From the NCBI RefSeq assembly GCF_030848805.1, contig NC_092369.1:1530798-1594797 (forward strand): DNA of 64,000 nucleotides. The letters run 5' to 3'. The translations under genes were made by a program, and so were the position numbers. The DNA is from Temnothorax longispinosus (taxonomy: Eukaryota; Arthropoda; Insecta; Hymenoptera; Formicidae). A model generated the notes under the pieces. It was not told the origin of the DNA. It made no database searches and was given only the letters and a program-made list of their open reading frames with translations. Below are positions 27,479-41,500 of the stretch, piece by piece. Numbering within the stretch: position 1 is the stretch's first letter; each line of letters starts with the position of its first letter.

Positions 27479-29502
27479 CATACGCGATAATATCGACATT
27501 AGATGGATCGACAAAGAATAAAATTTAATCGCACCGATATTCCAACGTTATGAGCCATTAAACATCGAATATTTAATTGGCATATAATTATACCATCATT
27601 ATTATACCGTCATTATAATGTTCGACTTCATTAAATCATATGAATAATTGCATTAGTTAGGATTGGGAATATTATTTTTATAATTTTGATATGTATCCAG
27701 TAAAAGATTTATCAATCTATTATAACCTTAATAATTTTTATCTCACTTATATAGGTATAATTATAGATCGTAATGCCTAAACAATATTATTTAGATGTTA
27801 TATAATGTAAAAATTACTGTAATCTGGTCTGGTTACTAATGTCGATTTTACTCTGGGAAAAATTTTGGGCCCACGTTCATAGTAATCAAATTATTTGGAT
27901 ATCGTAATCCTAATTTTACGTATTTGGACTAGAAATAACACCGCGTAACTAAAAATCGAATTATATAGCTATTCTACCTACTTCAAAGATTTTTAAGTTA
28001 TACTAATATAGCCAATTCTCTCAATTAGTTCTGTCGATATTCAGTTAGGCAAAGATAATTTTCACTTAAGGGGCACTAAACAAAATGTTAAAGTGCGTAA
28101 CTCCAAATCGGTAAAAATTTTTCCCAGAGTAAGAGAGAGAATAGTCAAAATGTGTGTTACGATAAATATCATAATGCGTTTAAATATCGTATAATTAAGA
28201 ATTAATAACTTCTCAATTAGTCCGGGGTCTCAGGCATTCTGTTTTTCGTAACGTTAAACGTTGCAGATACTACACGCATTGACGTACAAAAAATTAAACT
28301 AGACAGCTGTAACCGCGGCGCGCGTTGATGCATCGCCACGGTACCACTGTAGCAATGCGTTGCGTTGTACAGCGGAACTGACGGGAATTACGCGCACCTT
28401 GCCAGGGATTAACCGTGAACATCAGACGGGCTTTTACCCCTCACCGACGACGAACCATTCGCCGTCTTCCGCCGCGGGCTCTGCCTCCGTTTACACGCAC
28501 ATCATATTTACGTATGCACCGAGAAAGCGCATAAACCGCCCGCCATACGTTTCTGAATTTTGAGACACGAGAGAGCTTAACTGCCGGCTAATAAAGCCCA
28601 TATGCTTGATGAAGTAATTGAAGGGTAAGGTATACTCCGAGGATATAGGTAAAGCTCAAGTTTCATATGCGATATTATCTCATGGTGTAAAAATTATAAT
28701 TAAAAAGAAATAACGAGGCGTTTAAAACTAAATATTCATATATGATATTTGTGTAGAATCTCTTTGAAGATAAATATAAAATACATAATTTAGAAATTTC
28801 TGTACGTACTTATTAAAATATTGCTTAATGTAAGTTATATACATATTGCTGTTTTAAGTTCATTCCTTTGTCTCTGGCTTGAAACAAAAAATAGTTTGAG
28901 ATATGCGTGGACACATTAAACCAAGTATCATGGTCGTTCGAATAGAAGGAGAAAATGAGAAGAAGCAAGAGTTGCAAAATATCAAACTCTCTGTGTAACA
29001 CTCGAGTACACTCGATATATAAGCAGGACTTAAATATCGACCACATGACTTCTTTTTGCAGTCTTCAGAATATTTTATTACGCAGATACGATTTCAGCAA
29101 TCGTGACATTTTATTATTTGATGACCAACCTGTTTTACGTGGCTTTTATTTTCGGTAAGCTGAGACGCCTGCAGCGTTGGGTTATACGATCTTATAAATT
29201 GCAGATATCACAGATTAAAAAATGCGTTATCTTTACATTTTGTAGCAAGAAATGTAATACTAAGAGTATATATATATATATATATCATCACGAAAAGCTA
29301 TATAGAACAATCAAAATACTCTCTCTTAAACTATCCATAAAGTCTAAATATTTTTAAACCATCAACGTCTTGAATTAGTCGATCTAATAATAGTCGATAA
29401 TAGGATAAATTACATAATAATAATATAATTTTAGCGACTTTTTAACGTTTAATTAACATTTAATTAAAATTTTAACGTTCTAATCGATAAAAAAAAAACC
29501 TG

Positions 29503-30110
29503 CACATTGCTTCCTCATAGTTTTTAAGTGTGCAAGTAGAAACCTTTGCTCACAAAGCTTCCTCTATTTGTTTTGGCTTCCTCATAGACGAAGCTTTGTG
29601 AGCAAAGGTTTCTACTTGCAAAAAACTCCAGAACTAATCAACCAAATCTTAACGAATTATATATGAAATAGGGGTAGAAAAGACTGAAAAATATAATAAA
29701 ATTAGAAATAGATCAATATCTCCAAATTTGCGGAAATTAAAGCATAAACAAACATTTCTGCAAAAATTCAAAATTTTATTAAAAAAGAACCCCTTGATTA
29801 TTAGCAATTTTTATTAATTCTATATATTCTTCAGTTTTTTCTACCCCTATTTCATATATAATTCGTTAAGATTTGGTTGATTAGTTCTGGAGTTATAGAA
29901 ATTTCGGTAAATTTGGCACATACATAAACACATACACACATACACACATGCACACATACACACATACACACATACATACACACATACCGACATTTTTTAA
30001 AATAGCGATTTTTCGACGTTTTAGAACATTCTGAACACATTTGGCAAAAGCAACTCAAAAAAAAATTTTTTTACGAAAACAAAGCTTCCTCTATAAGGAA
30101 GCAATATGTA
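29503..30110. mobile_element. Composite hairpin element with 30-bp and about 58-bp perfect inverted repeats
   Basis: The outer ends CACATTGCTTCCTCATAG and CTATAAGGAAGCAATATGT are inverted. Inside is a perfect 30-bp inverted repeat (29531-29560 and 29591-29620, spacer 30 nt). Next is a perfect inverted repeat of about 58 bp (29624 to about 29681, and about 29837-29894), which extends with mismatches. A (CACATA)n-type tract follows at 29917-29988. No protein is encoded. Blocks of it recur at 61440-62822, so it is a dispersed family. Confidence 0.75.
29917..29988 (+). repeat. (CACATA)n-type microsatellite
   Basis: An imperfect tract of CACATA and CACACA units about 72 bp long, part of the composite hairpin element. 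Confidence 0.9.
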
Positions 30111-31861
30111 AAATATGTAAAACGCAGGAACTACTGTACTAAATAGATAAAGCAATTTATGATTATCGATATTAAATTAAAAACGTCCACCAGAGTTATC
30201 AATTTTGCGTCGGAAAATAACATAATCATACGAATAGTCTTTGATCGGAAAAAGTTAAGAAGCAGATTCTAGAGGAAAGATATGTCTACTTTAGCAGTTT
30301 ATAAACTTTATAGTTTCAAAAAGCTTCTCTCTGAATAAACGCTCCGATATAAAGTTCGAAATGCATTCGCTGCCAAATCTAGCAAATAGCGATCGAAGAT
30401 ATATATCGATGTTAATATATTACGTACGTTCTGCGACTCTTAAACGTGGCGTGGCGTCAAAATAAATGGATTGTAAGTAGAAAGCGAGATCAAGTTAATC
30501 GGAGAGCAAAATCGATTGCGCGTGGCCATAACGCAATAAAACAACTCGAAGTAGAGTTGCACGAAGCATTGTAAAAAAACGAGATAATAAACGATCGAAT
30601 TGTATGACTCGCGAGCAATGTAGTTTGTACAAGCTACGTACAACACGCAGCGCGTGATTCTAAATATATATTCATTCAATCATTAAGAAACATAACACCT
30701 TGAAACTATTTGCGGAATGAAAAATGGACCGCACTCTCTTACTTGATAATTATAATTTTTATAAGACGCGTCTAAAATAGAAACTGCAAGAATCAGAATT
30801 GAAAGGAATTAAATTAGCTGTTAATACTTTCATTGCAACTATCCAATTATTTGTTACATAATAATCATGATGATAATATAATATAGCTATAAGTGTTTAA
30901 TATTAAAACTTTAAAAACTAGAAGTAAATGTGGCTTTCTCAATTAAGCTTCACTAGCGGGGGAAAAATGGTTTTATTTTTCGTAAAAACATATCGGATAT
31001 ATAAAAACGCCTATTATCCAGCAACTCTGTGAAAAGACCTGCTTTTACGCCATCAAGAAGACGAGGAAGCGAATCGTGAATCATAAAGGTAGACGAGCGG
31101 CAGCGAAAAGGAAGCGATCCAATTATCGGTTATAGGTGCTCCTCAGACGAGTGCACAAATTCAGAGGCGGTACACGACACGTAGAGACTCTTTTGTTCCA
31201 CTTTCGAGTGTATCAAGTTATATTGTGTACCAGCAAGCATCGCGCCGGATGTACCAATGAGCGGCGCGGCGAGAGTCAATGAGCCATTTCCGGGGCCTCT
31301 CGCTGCAGAATATTACATTGATAACAGAAATTACCTTCCAAGTACTCGCGACGGACGGTAAGAGGTTTCTTTCGAGGTCCTGGCCAAAAAAAGAGTCCGC
31401 GAGAATCCGTATCGTTGCACCGTGACTGCAGACACACATGCGTTTGAACGTTACTTATTACTTTTTCGTATCGTCAATGTTACAAATGTACTTCGCGGAA
31501 TTCGGGGGTCCATGCTTCGTTTATGCCATGCTTTTTTGTTAATCAAAACTCGAGCATCTCCGAGAATTAACCTTTCTATGTGCCGACTTCTCGACTTATC
31601 CACTCGCGTTCTCAATGGAATCATTCATGCGGAGAAATATAACATACAAGCTACTCTTGATAAGATAAAGAAAACAGAAACCTGCACCGAAACGATCCGA
31701 GGTTATCGGAGATTCCAAGAATCCGCAAATGACTGCTTGTAATCTGTGATATGTCCAACTATATTCTAAGTGATAATACCAGGAAGAACTAATTATTAAT
31801 TCATTTTTTATTGGGGAATTAATTATAAAATTCTCACATAAATAAAATTAAGTATACTTTA

Positions 31862-32113
31862 CACTGTTAAAGGTTAGAGGATGAAATTTAAACCAATACC
31901 ATGGGTTACATTTATTTTGTTATTTTTAACTACCATGTACGTCAAAATTTATTAATTTGAAACAAAATAGGATTATTTTAACTCCATTGATTTAGTCAAA
32001 TTAACATTGTTTTAGTTAAATTAACTACATATTGAGTAGGCGCAGTAACGACCTATGGAATAGTTAAAAATTACTCAAAATTGAGTTTAATTTAACCCTA
32101 TGAATTTAACAGT
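31862..32113. mobile_element. Diverged CACTGTTAAA-ended miniature element
   Basis: The segment is about 250 bp. CACTGTTAAA at the left, after TA, corresponds to TTTAACAGT at the right, and the interior has many TTAA-containing repeats in both orientations. The ends are shorter and less exact than those of 26858-27306. Confidence 0.45.
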
Positions 32114-32555
32114 AATAAGAAATTAAACAACCTTATTGTAATTATTATAACAAATTAAAAAATGTATCCAATAAGTTATCAATTAAATCAATCAATCAAC
32201 AATTAGTGAATAAAGCAATTCTAAGTATTGCAAGTTTTATTTCGTTTCGAAAATTATTCTAGTGAACAGCATTATAGATGCACGAGAGTCAATTTAACAC
32301 GATTTGAACGATAACTCGTGGACGTTAACAGTCCACGGATCATAAAACACGAAGTATTCGATTGTAACTGGCATGGTTTTGTTCATGGAAGAGAAATCTC
32401 ACAGGCGAAAAATCACGACACGCTTGGCGAAACTTATTCAAGTTGACTATATTCTCTTATCTTGTATGCAACACGAGCACACAACACAAGTATCGACGAT
32501 ATTTATTACTCTCACGATCATTCTTTAAACATAAAAAAAGTTGCCATAAGCGCGA

Positions 32556-32833
32556 TTAACCCTCTTGGCTGCATGTTAGGTGAAAGAAATGCTTGTAGAC
32601 CAAAAATGCTTTTGACAAAAGAGTTAATAAAATTATTTTAAAAATGCTTTCTGCGGATTTTTAGGTCGCTGAATCTAAAGAGGATTTCAAAAATTTTAAA
32701 TAGCGGAAAAATTTCTAAAAATTCTTAGAAATTAATTTTTATGTGCAAATTAAGTGATATTTTAAATTCTTACAGTCTCCTGCAGGCCAGTTTTTTTTTG
32801 CAGATATTTCCGTCATTAAAGTCAAAGAGTTAA
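32556..32833. mobile_element. Second TTAA-flanked piggyBac-like miniature element
   Basis: The segment is about 278 bp, bounded by TTAA on each side. The left terminus TTAACCCTCTTGGCT and the inverted right terminus TTAACTCTTTGACTT match at 11 of 15 positions. The interior is AT-rich without a coding frame. The termini are less tight than in the first element. Confidence 0.5.
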
Positions 32834-33639
32834 TCGTCAGATTGACTCTGAACAAAGCGTGAAATATGTCCGCTGCGTGTTTCTAATACGTTAAACATAA
32901 TTCTACGATCGAGATATCTTGTCCCACGAGAGCAAACATCGCGGTGCACGGTACGAAAGAACGAATTAAACGAGCCCAAGGGGACTCGCGTGATCCACAC
33001 GCGGTATCTCCGTAGGGCGGTTACAAGAGGACGAGGAAAAACGAAAGCGGGAGAAGAATCAGAGAGGGACGGGCCGAGGGAGAGCGCATTGAAACGCGTC
33101 ATTCGATCGCGAGGCCGGTATCAGGTGCAAACCAGTTTCGGTGCATATAGAAAAGCCGCACGAACATCGAGCCCGTCGTGCATGGGCGATCTGCAAATGG
33201 CGAGATACGTACTCTCCGATACGAGTGTATGCGTGCACGCGCGCGCGACCTGTTACCGAACGAGTTCGTGCGGCGATGTAAATCCGTTGGGGCTTTGAGA
33301 AGTATACGCACCGCGTGTTACTATCGTACATACTTTACGCGCCTTCTCTCGCCACGCCGGTGGAAATCTGAATGTATAAAATAAATCGCACCGCGAACGA
33401 CACCGCGATCTTAGCCAGCCGGCGGAATCGCGTGGTCGTAAACGATCCCAGAATGTTTACGCGAGATTTTATAAATACCGATTATGCCAAACGACCGTGG
33501 AGCGTTGAAAGATACGTACGATATAATTTCTTGCTTTATTTATCGTCATATTATAGAGGTACTTCAGAAAAATGGCTCGTAGATTATGGTAAATGCATTT
33601 GTTGTAACATATAAGGAGATAACGACTGTTTTGCGATAC

Positions 33640-33795
33640 TACTCTCTAAAAGTCGAAGAGTGAAATATCACTCAAAACGAGTGAAATGCAAGTTTTACTC
33701 CTTATATACGAGTGCCCGCATTTACTCAAATTAGAGTGACAACCCTCTCTTTTGGAGTGACTATCGCAATCACTCTATATATTAGTTATTATAGT
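33640..33795 (+). mobile_element. TACTCTCTAAA family fragment
   Basis: The fragment starts TACTCTCTAAAAGTCGAAGA, then jumps from the first arm to the block ATTTACTCAAATTAGAGTGA and TCTCTTTTGGAGTGA. The middle, including the core, is deleted and the right terminus is degraded. Confidence 0.7.
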
Positions 33796-34853
33796 AATTA
33801 ATAAAAAAAAAGTTCAATGGAGATCGACTTATGTAAAATTATTGTTTATACTTTATACTTATTACTAGAATTTAGAATTAACCACTGACAAAAAATTAAT
33901 AACAAAGATTTATATTAAAATGTTGCGCGATGTAATAACCATTTTCTTAAATATTTAGACAAATAAATATTTCTATGAATCATTCTGTCAAAAGTGACAT
34001 ACCATTTGCCAGCATTCGCTGTTTTTCAAAGCAATCCCTTCAAGAACATGCCTTGCCTCTATACGATCTACTATTCGCGCACGAGATTTACCTTTTCTTG
34101 CCATCTCTAATGCGATCTCCCCCGTGTCTACGCGCACAGAATTATACGGCCTGAAAATTACTGGAAGGAGAGGCTGCGCCTCCTGGAAGAGGATCAATCG
34201 CCAAGTAATAATCCAGTAGCAAAATCGTGCTTGATGCGCGCACGCATCAACCGCGATTTCCTACGGAACGAGTCGACGATTTCCATAATGATCGCGCGGC
34301 GATCGTGCTCCGATTAATTTTATTGAAGTTACGCAACGACAAATCTAGTCAATTGTCACGACTGCGGTTCAACGATCGAGCGTTAAATAAATCAATTGCG
34401 CGCTCTGAAACGAAACGGTCGATTCGGTTAAATGATCGATGGTAATAACGACACTTAAAAGACGTTCACGCGTGCATAAAATAACGCGATACGCGACGAG
34501 ACGATACTGCGATGTGGTCCATAAAGAAGATTTAATCATGGCGAGCATTATACTTGTCAACAAGAGTAATTTAAGACATTAGGTCCCTTGTTCATACGAT
34601 ACTATCTCTACTGCTAGTGTAAGACAGAAGTCCAAGTCAGAAAATTCTAAAAGTGAGATTTATGAGAATGCTATTTATATTTCGCGGCTCCTCATAAGCA
34701 AAATGTATATATAAACAACATTGTATATAAATGCGTACGGCATCGTAAATGCACATTATACGCGTCGTACTGATTGTGAGAGAAATAATATTTCACGCAT
34801 AAGATAAAAAAAGATGGAATTACTGAAATTCATATCCCGTTTTGGGAGATACC

Positions 34854-35203
34854 TACTCCTTAAAAGTCGAAGAGTGAAATATCAAAATGAGTGAAATGCA
34901 AGTGTAGCAAAAGTGAAAATTGAGCCTGTGCATTTCGAGTGATTCGCCACTTTAAGAAAGAATAAAATTGGCTCTATAAATTGGAGTAAAATCGCACTCA
35001 ATTTGAGTGAAAGGGCACTCTTTTCGAGTGCAGTAGATCAGTGTTCATAGAAGTTAATTATGTCACTCTAAAATTTTGAGTGAAAAATTCACTCCTAATG
35101 AGTGCCCACATTTACTCAAATTAGAGTAACAATCCTCTCTTTTGGAGTAATTATCGCAATCACTTTATTAGTGGCAAAACCACTCTGTGAGATTTAGAGA
35201 GTA
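34854..35203 (+). mobile_element. TACTCTCTAAA family copy with internal deletion
   Basis: The 350-bp copy has both ends preserved (TACTCCTTAAAAGTCGAAGA at the left, TTTAGAGAGTA at the right). Compared with 22516-22985 it lacks a central block of about 100 bp. The core CGAGTGCAGTAGATCAGTGT is at about 35025. Confidence 0.8.
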
Positions 35204-35474
35204 CGATACACCTGCGGCTACAAGAAACGTCTATTTAAAGCGAGATTACAGTCGTCTGTAAATCGGATCCCTCATTTCAGCAACCCACGCCCGGATTAAA
35301 GCCGCATGTCGATAGGAATTAGAAGAAACAAGATTCGACAGCCCGCTTAATGTCGTTAAAGATTAAAATCGGGATCAAGAGTGACAGGGACGCGTTATGG
35401 ATATAACCAATATGTATTTTATGTTAAATACTCTGAATAAATACTGGACAGGATAAATATCAAAATGCATAGTA

Positions 35475-35542
35475 GATTAGTGGCAAAGGCTTTGCCACTA
35501 GAATGGCTTTGCCGCAAAGCCATTCTATGAAATTTAGAAAGA
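35475..35542 (+). repeat. Two adjacent perfect hairpins in a relic of the TACTCTCTAAA family
   Basis: TAGTGGCAAAG-G-CTTTGCCACTA (35478-35500) is followed at once by TAGAATGGCTTTG-CCG-CAAAGCCATTCTA (35499-35527). The following TGAAATTTAGAAAG resembles the family's right end (TGAGATTTAGAGAGTA), and other copies carry TAGTGGCAAAAC at the same place. It is probably a rearranged terminal fragment. Confidence 0.6.
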
Positions 35543-38500
35543 CAACGATTATATATGACATTGCAAAAGTTTTATTGCAATTAAAACTAATTTAAGTGTT
35601 ATTAATACTCTCATTGATAAACGTCGAAAAAATTTGATTCTTCTTATCTTAAATAACAACTTTTCATTTTTAATAACTGTTTGAAATTACGAATGTCCGA
35701 GTTTCATTATTCATAGCTTACAAAGTAACGTTCTCGCTTTTCGTCGACATAGTCTTTTCAGCTATCGATATTTAGAATACGTGATAATCGGTCTGGCGGC
35801 GCATCTGAAACCTTATCATAACTCCGCGAAATCTACTAGACTATCATTTCCGCTAACTGTTGCTATAAAGATCCCGTCATCCCTAGCATTGCAGTCGTCT
35901 CGATATTCTCACGAATCGCGGAAGCAAATTGATTACGCGAGCTGGCAATCTCGAAATATTTATAGCGAAAGATCGCGTTGAACGTCTCTTTAATACAATT
36001 AGTACTTGCCCTTATCGCGTTTCGAGAAGTACGACGATACACAAGATTATTTGCCGACTCGACTCAACTCAACTCGACTCTCCCCCCCCCCTCTCGCGCA
36101 CAATACAAGGCCGACGCGAATGTAAACGTACAACGCGCAATGCGCCGCAAAGCATGAACGCGAAGAAATCAATTCGTTACCAGTAAGAAATATTCGACGT
36201 AAAATAAACGTACACTGAATAGCCTGTCGTTTCCTTGTATTTCCGATTATTCATAATACTGTCAGTGTAATACATAGCCTTCTTTCAATTACAATTATTC
36301 GATCTGATAAGCGTATTATTCTCAATCAAATAAATAACAGATGTATTATATTTAAATACATCAGATAAACGTTCGAAAGCAATGTAAGATTTACGCGAGT
36401 TCAGCAATTAAAGAAAATAAATCGCCCGTAAATATCCTGCACCATAAAACGATCACGTATAATGTTCCCGTTCCATATATTGCAACGATCACTCCTATTT
36501 TATTAAGTGTATTATCCGTGAAATAATTCGATAAATAATTATCGATTTATCAATTCAATTCCACTGTCAATTCGTTTACAAATTAATCGCGACTATCGAT
36601 TAAACGCGAGTATCTAATCATTAAATTAAGGAATTTATTTGCAATCTTATAAGGAATAAATTCGCATTCTTTTCCATCCCTTGTCACTTGAATGCAAAGG
36701 ATAATGTGACGGCTCGTGCCGCTAATCCGCTGTCGAGTCTCGCGTATGAATGAGAATGAGGCAACCGCATGTTCACAATAACGCACTGTATGGTATAGAA
36801 GAATGCCAAAACAGCCGAGCGCCAAAAACAGTACGACAGTTAATTATTATTGTAGTAATATATAATTAAAATATATATTTTATATATTAAATAGATATAC
36901 ATTAAAATAAATATATATATATATTAACATGTATATATATTATATATATATATACTATATGTCAACGTATAATATATTAATACATACATATATAATGTAT
37001 CAGTATAATTTGCTATTGCACAATTTTGCACTCGGCAAAACAAAGTTAATATAGAAAATCCGGCGCCTATGCAAATGAGTTTATAAAAACAATATATACA
37101 TATTTAAAAACTGAAATATCGCCTATTAAATTATATATAATTATTGTATCAAATATTAAAAGACTAAAATATCTGATATCTCATAAAAGCAATTTAGATC
37201 GGAGTACATGATGTAAATCATGTTTTCCATTCGTCACGATGTCATGCAGCATTCGTCGATGTCGCAGCTTGAAAGAAACGTCACCCGAGAAAAATTCAAA
37301 GCAATATATGTGTGTCTACTTTCTCTAAAAAATATATTTATTCATCATGACTACAAACGGACTGCTCTGTCTACAATTTTTCATTCAACTATCCAATTAT
37401 TATCATTCCAATTTCAGTATAGAAACTTCAACTTCTGCGTAACAATCGTCAAATTGTATTATAAAATAAATCTCTTATATAATAACTAAAAAAAAAAATA
37501 TCTTATATAATTTCAAATAATTTCGAAAGATTGGTATGATAGAAACGCGCCAAGTACCATTTATCATGTCGAGGTGTTGAGAAATCTGGACGCACGAACG
37601 CGACCGTATGTAAGGTGTAGCGCCCACGGGATGGAATCACGGTAAGAACAGCAAAGTGGTAAAGGACAAAAAAAAATGGATAAGGAAAGAGCGCAAGGCG
37701 GTCCTTCCGACATCTCTAAACGCTTATTACGCGGCATTACCGGCAGCCCTGTATATGTGTAATACGCGGTCACGCGACGTTAACCATTGCGGGAACTCCA
37801 CGTCCAGGAGCGATGCGAGTTTTTTGTCCCGGTGTCGGTGTGCCGCGCGCTCGTGGCGCTGGATAATTGTATCCAAGGATATCCGCTGTAATTACCAAGC
37901 GACCATCCGAAGTCAGTACGGTACTCGAGATAGAGAGCGAAGTAGCGCGAAAAAAGCGGAAGAGTTTTCCCTCTTTGCAGCATCTTGAAGTCGGTGCGCT
38001 CGAGCGCAGATCGACTTGTGAATGCGCATCATGTATAAACGCGTGCCTCAATATATTCACGTATGTACATCACAGTAAAAGATATTCAAAGTCAGAATAT
38101 CCGTAAATTGTCGACTTTAATTGAGAAGATGCATGAAAGGTAAAACATTAAAATATAATACGTAACTTAAAAATTATAAACTGTCCGTTTCTGACAGAGA
38201 ATATATATCCTATTTTTTATAAGATACAGAATCATGCTCAGGTATAATTTTTTGTCGCTATGTCAGACGGTATTTATTGTCGAATGCAAGATACCAATGG
38301 CATATCAGACGTGAGACTTCTTGGAAAAAAAGTATATTATTTGAACATGATAGGTGGTATCGTTGTATAAACTGTAGGACTTTGTCGGGGATACGATAAG
38401 CTGGCCCGAGCCGTGCATTCCTCATCCTGCAGATATCCTTTTATCAAACGAAATAGTTACATTTGCCGCGACTATCATGCTTTGCTATATCGCAAGTTAA

Positions 38501-41500
38501 TTTCAAAATTGAAATACTCTGACGAAAATATTATATCTGGATAAAATTTAAATATCACAATAAATTTAATTCTCTTTTAGAGAAGTTAAATGTGGACAAA
38601 ATAAAAATAAATAGATACGAGTTTCAATTAAATTGTCCCTGAAAGAATATTTGTTCTTAAAAATTCCACGAAAATGTGTCTCCACATAAAGTTCCATAAA
38701 TTTGCACCACGGTTATTCTTTATCGACGCTGAGGATCTAAGTGGCTATGCGTAAAACGTCTGTATAATTGGACGAAGCAAGGTGTGAAATTGTTGGCGAT
38801 AATTCAAACGGATGAGAAGTCGTAACGCGTTTCAGCAGTAAAACACTGAAATTCCACGCCTTGAAAAGACACACATGTTATATCGGTCAAGCTAATCTCG
38901 CAGTTTACAAAACCTATTTAAAACCATCGATGGTATCTTCGCGTAACCGTTAATACGACTATTTCCTTTTAAGGAAATGTAAGATAATAAATAGTATATT
39001 TGTTTAAAAGAGAGTACGCGATTCATCTATCTTTTCTTAAGATCTTTTAAATGTCTTAAAAATATTCGAAAAAAATTTAGACGATAAATTTTGATTAAGA
39101 AGAATTATTTGACTCGTAGTTATCTAACCACATTATTACTTGAACTTTTATTTTCGTGAAGCCTACGTCATTATTATTTCCCTTCTTCATGCGGTGTATG
39201 AAAAAAGAAAAAAAATCTAAGCTAGAAAAACACAGGCAATAGGTTTTCCGTAGAAGCGAAGGAAAGTAGTTAAAGACGGGAAGAGCGGCAATAAGAAACA
39301 TAGCAGGCCCGCATGTGACATCCGAGACACTTTTTCCCTTTCTCCGGCTATCTCCCGTCGTCCTCTCGAAAGGCTTCGGTTGGTAAGGAGGAAGAGAAAG
39401 AGATTGAATCGTCTCCTCCTGGCCAGCTGGTACCACTTCCCCCCGTCCTTAATCTCTCCCCGCCTGTCTCGTCTTCACGACACGGACGAGCTCGATGAAA
39501 GACAACACTACCCTTCGTCCCTTCCTTTCGCTCTCTTTCTCTCCTCATCGCTTTCGTAGTTCGATCGTACCACAGAATCGTGGCGTATTGTAGACTTTTT
39601 GAAAGAACACAAAGGAATGCTCTCGCTGTGAGCTATTTTGAAATGGGCTAAGAGAACCACGAAAAATGCGTATTTGTTCACGGAGAAGATATTAACTCCG
39701 ATATCAACTGCTTTAAACGAACATATCTGTATATATTCTTCGATTTTCAGCGGATTGTATAAATATGTTCGCGATGACACAACCTAAAGCGTAAGATATT
39801 AAAATATTCCTACATTTTTAGAAATTGCATCGAACGTTACGAATAGTAGACGAAGTAGGTGAAAAGTAACAGAGAGGAGGTTGATACTTAAGCACCAAGT
39901 AATTAAAACAGCTTTTACCGCGACGCACAAAGGACTCACTCTGTCGAGTATTCAGTAAGCTAATTTCCCAGAACAATCTGTCGTCGGTACTTAAACCGCC
40001 TGTTTAGGCAGCAAATGAAGCAAGTAAACTAGAGGAAGCATGCGACGGTGCACGAATATAGGAAGATACAAGATCAAAGACGAGAGACCTTCCGAACGCG
40101 GAAGAACATGTGCCACCACATCATAATAAATCAAAAAATAAAACGTGCATAAACGTAGGAATATATTATTCTAAGCAGTATTTTAATACCAACAACAAAG
40201 AATGATTATGTAGAAGGCGCATGGTATTTGGAAAATTTCCCATATATCTACTTCTGGCAATACCAGATGCCTAACATGTGTAATGTAAAATACTAAAATG
40301 TGTTTGTACGAAAATAAACATTGCTGAATGTATTTTAAGAATTTTTTGACAGATCGCACATTCGACACAAGATAGAACGATCAAAGCAACAATCTATAAA
40401 AAGATTACGTCGCATTTCCGGATATTTTTCAGCTCCCGTTTTAAAGCTTTGCGCGCGTAGATAAATTTAAAAAAAATGTCTCTCCAAAATGAAAAGAAAC
40501 GCCGACCACGTTAATTGGTTTGCGACGAAGTCGCCTGTGACGGCGACAGGCCATTAGATGTGTTTTTCTAGGCGCTACCACTTCTCGTAGAGATAATATT
40601 TTGACGATGCGTGGCCGGTGTGTGTGGCCAGTGTGTGTGAGCGTGTGTGTGGTTAGAACTGCGTACGTTAGTCGACGTTTAGGCCACCTTATGCAAACAT
40701 GAATTTTCGACGGTCAAGTCGCGGTAATAACACTTTCGTGCGCAAACAAAACGCGGAAGTCCCGGGCGGGTTACTGAAGTTTGCCGTGCATAGTCGCGTT
40801 TAAACCATTATATATTTTTTTTCGTGCATCGGCTCATTTTCCACCCTCGAACAACGCACCTATGCAAATCCATTAACGTCTCTTCGTGCCTCCAAGATTG
40901 TTTAGAGTGCGCGCGATACGCGCGTCAGTGACGCACATTCGGCTGAGGAGAAAATAAAATAAAAGCACGAGAGAGAGAAAGAGGGAGAGAGGAGCTTAAG
41001 TTTCAAATTTACGGTAAGTTTGGAAAAATGGAAAATCGATTATATCGAGTACTAATTAACTAAGTACTAATTATGTATTAAAATATATAATATACTAAAT
41101 ATATTAAAATTCCTTATAAATTCTCCAAAAAAATAGCTTAAACATTACAAATATTTAACAGCGAAAAAATACAAAATCAAAACTAAATAAAAAGTATATC
41201 TTATTAAGCTGCTGTAGCTTTTTAAATCGCGATTAAATCTCTGGACGAGACATCAACAAAAACTTTCTGTGTAAAAATAATTGGTATCGTTGATTTTAAT
41301 TTATTTGTCAAGTTTCACATAAAATTCAAAACAGGAAGCGAGCTTTCCTCGTTCGAAAGAGAAAAATAGCAAATTAGTTTAAATTTTTCACGTCAAGTTT
41401 GATCTCATTTCTAATATCGAACTACAAAAGCGGCTATGATAGTATATATATATATATAGATCATATAGTATATCAATCTCGTAAAGAAGGAGCATTTACT

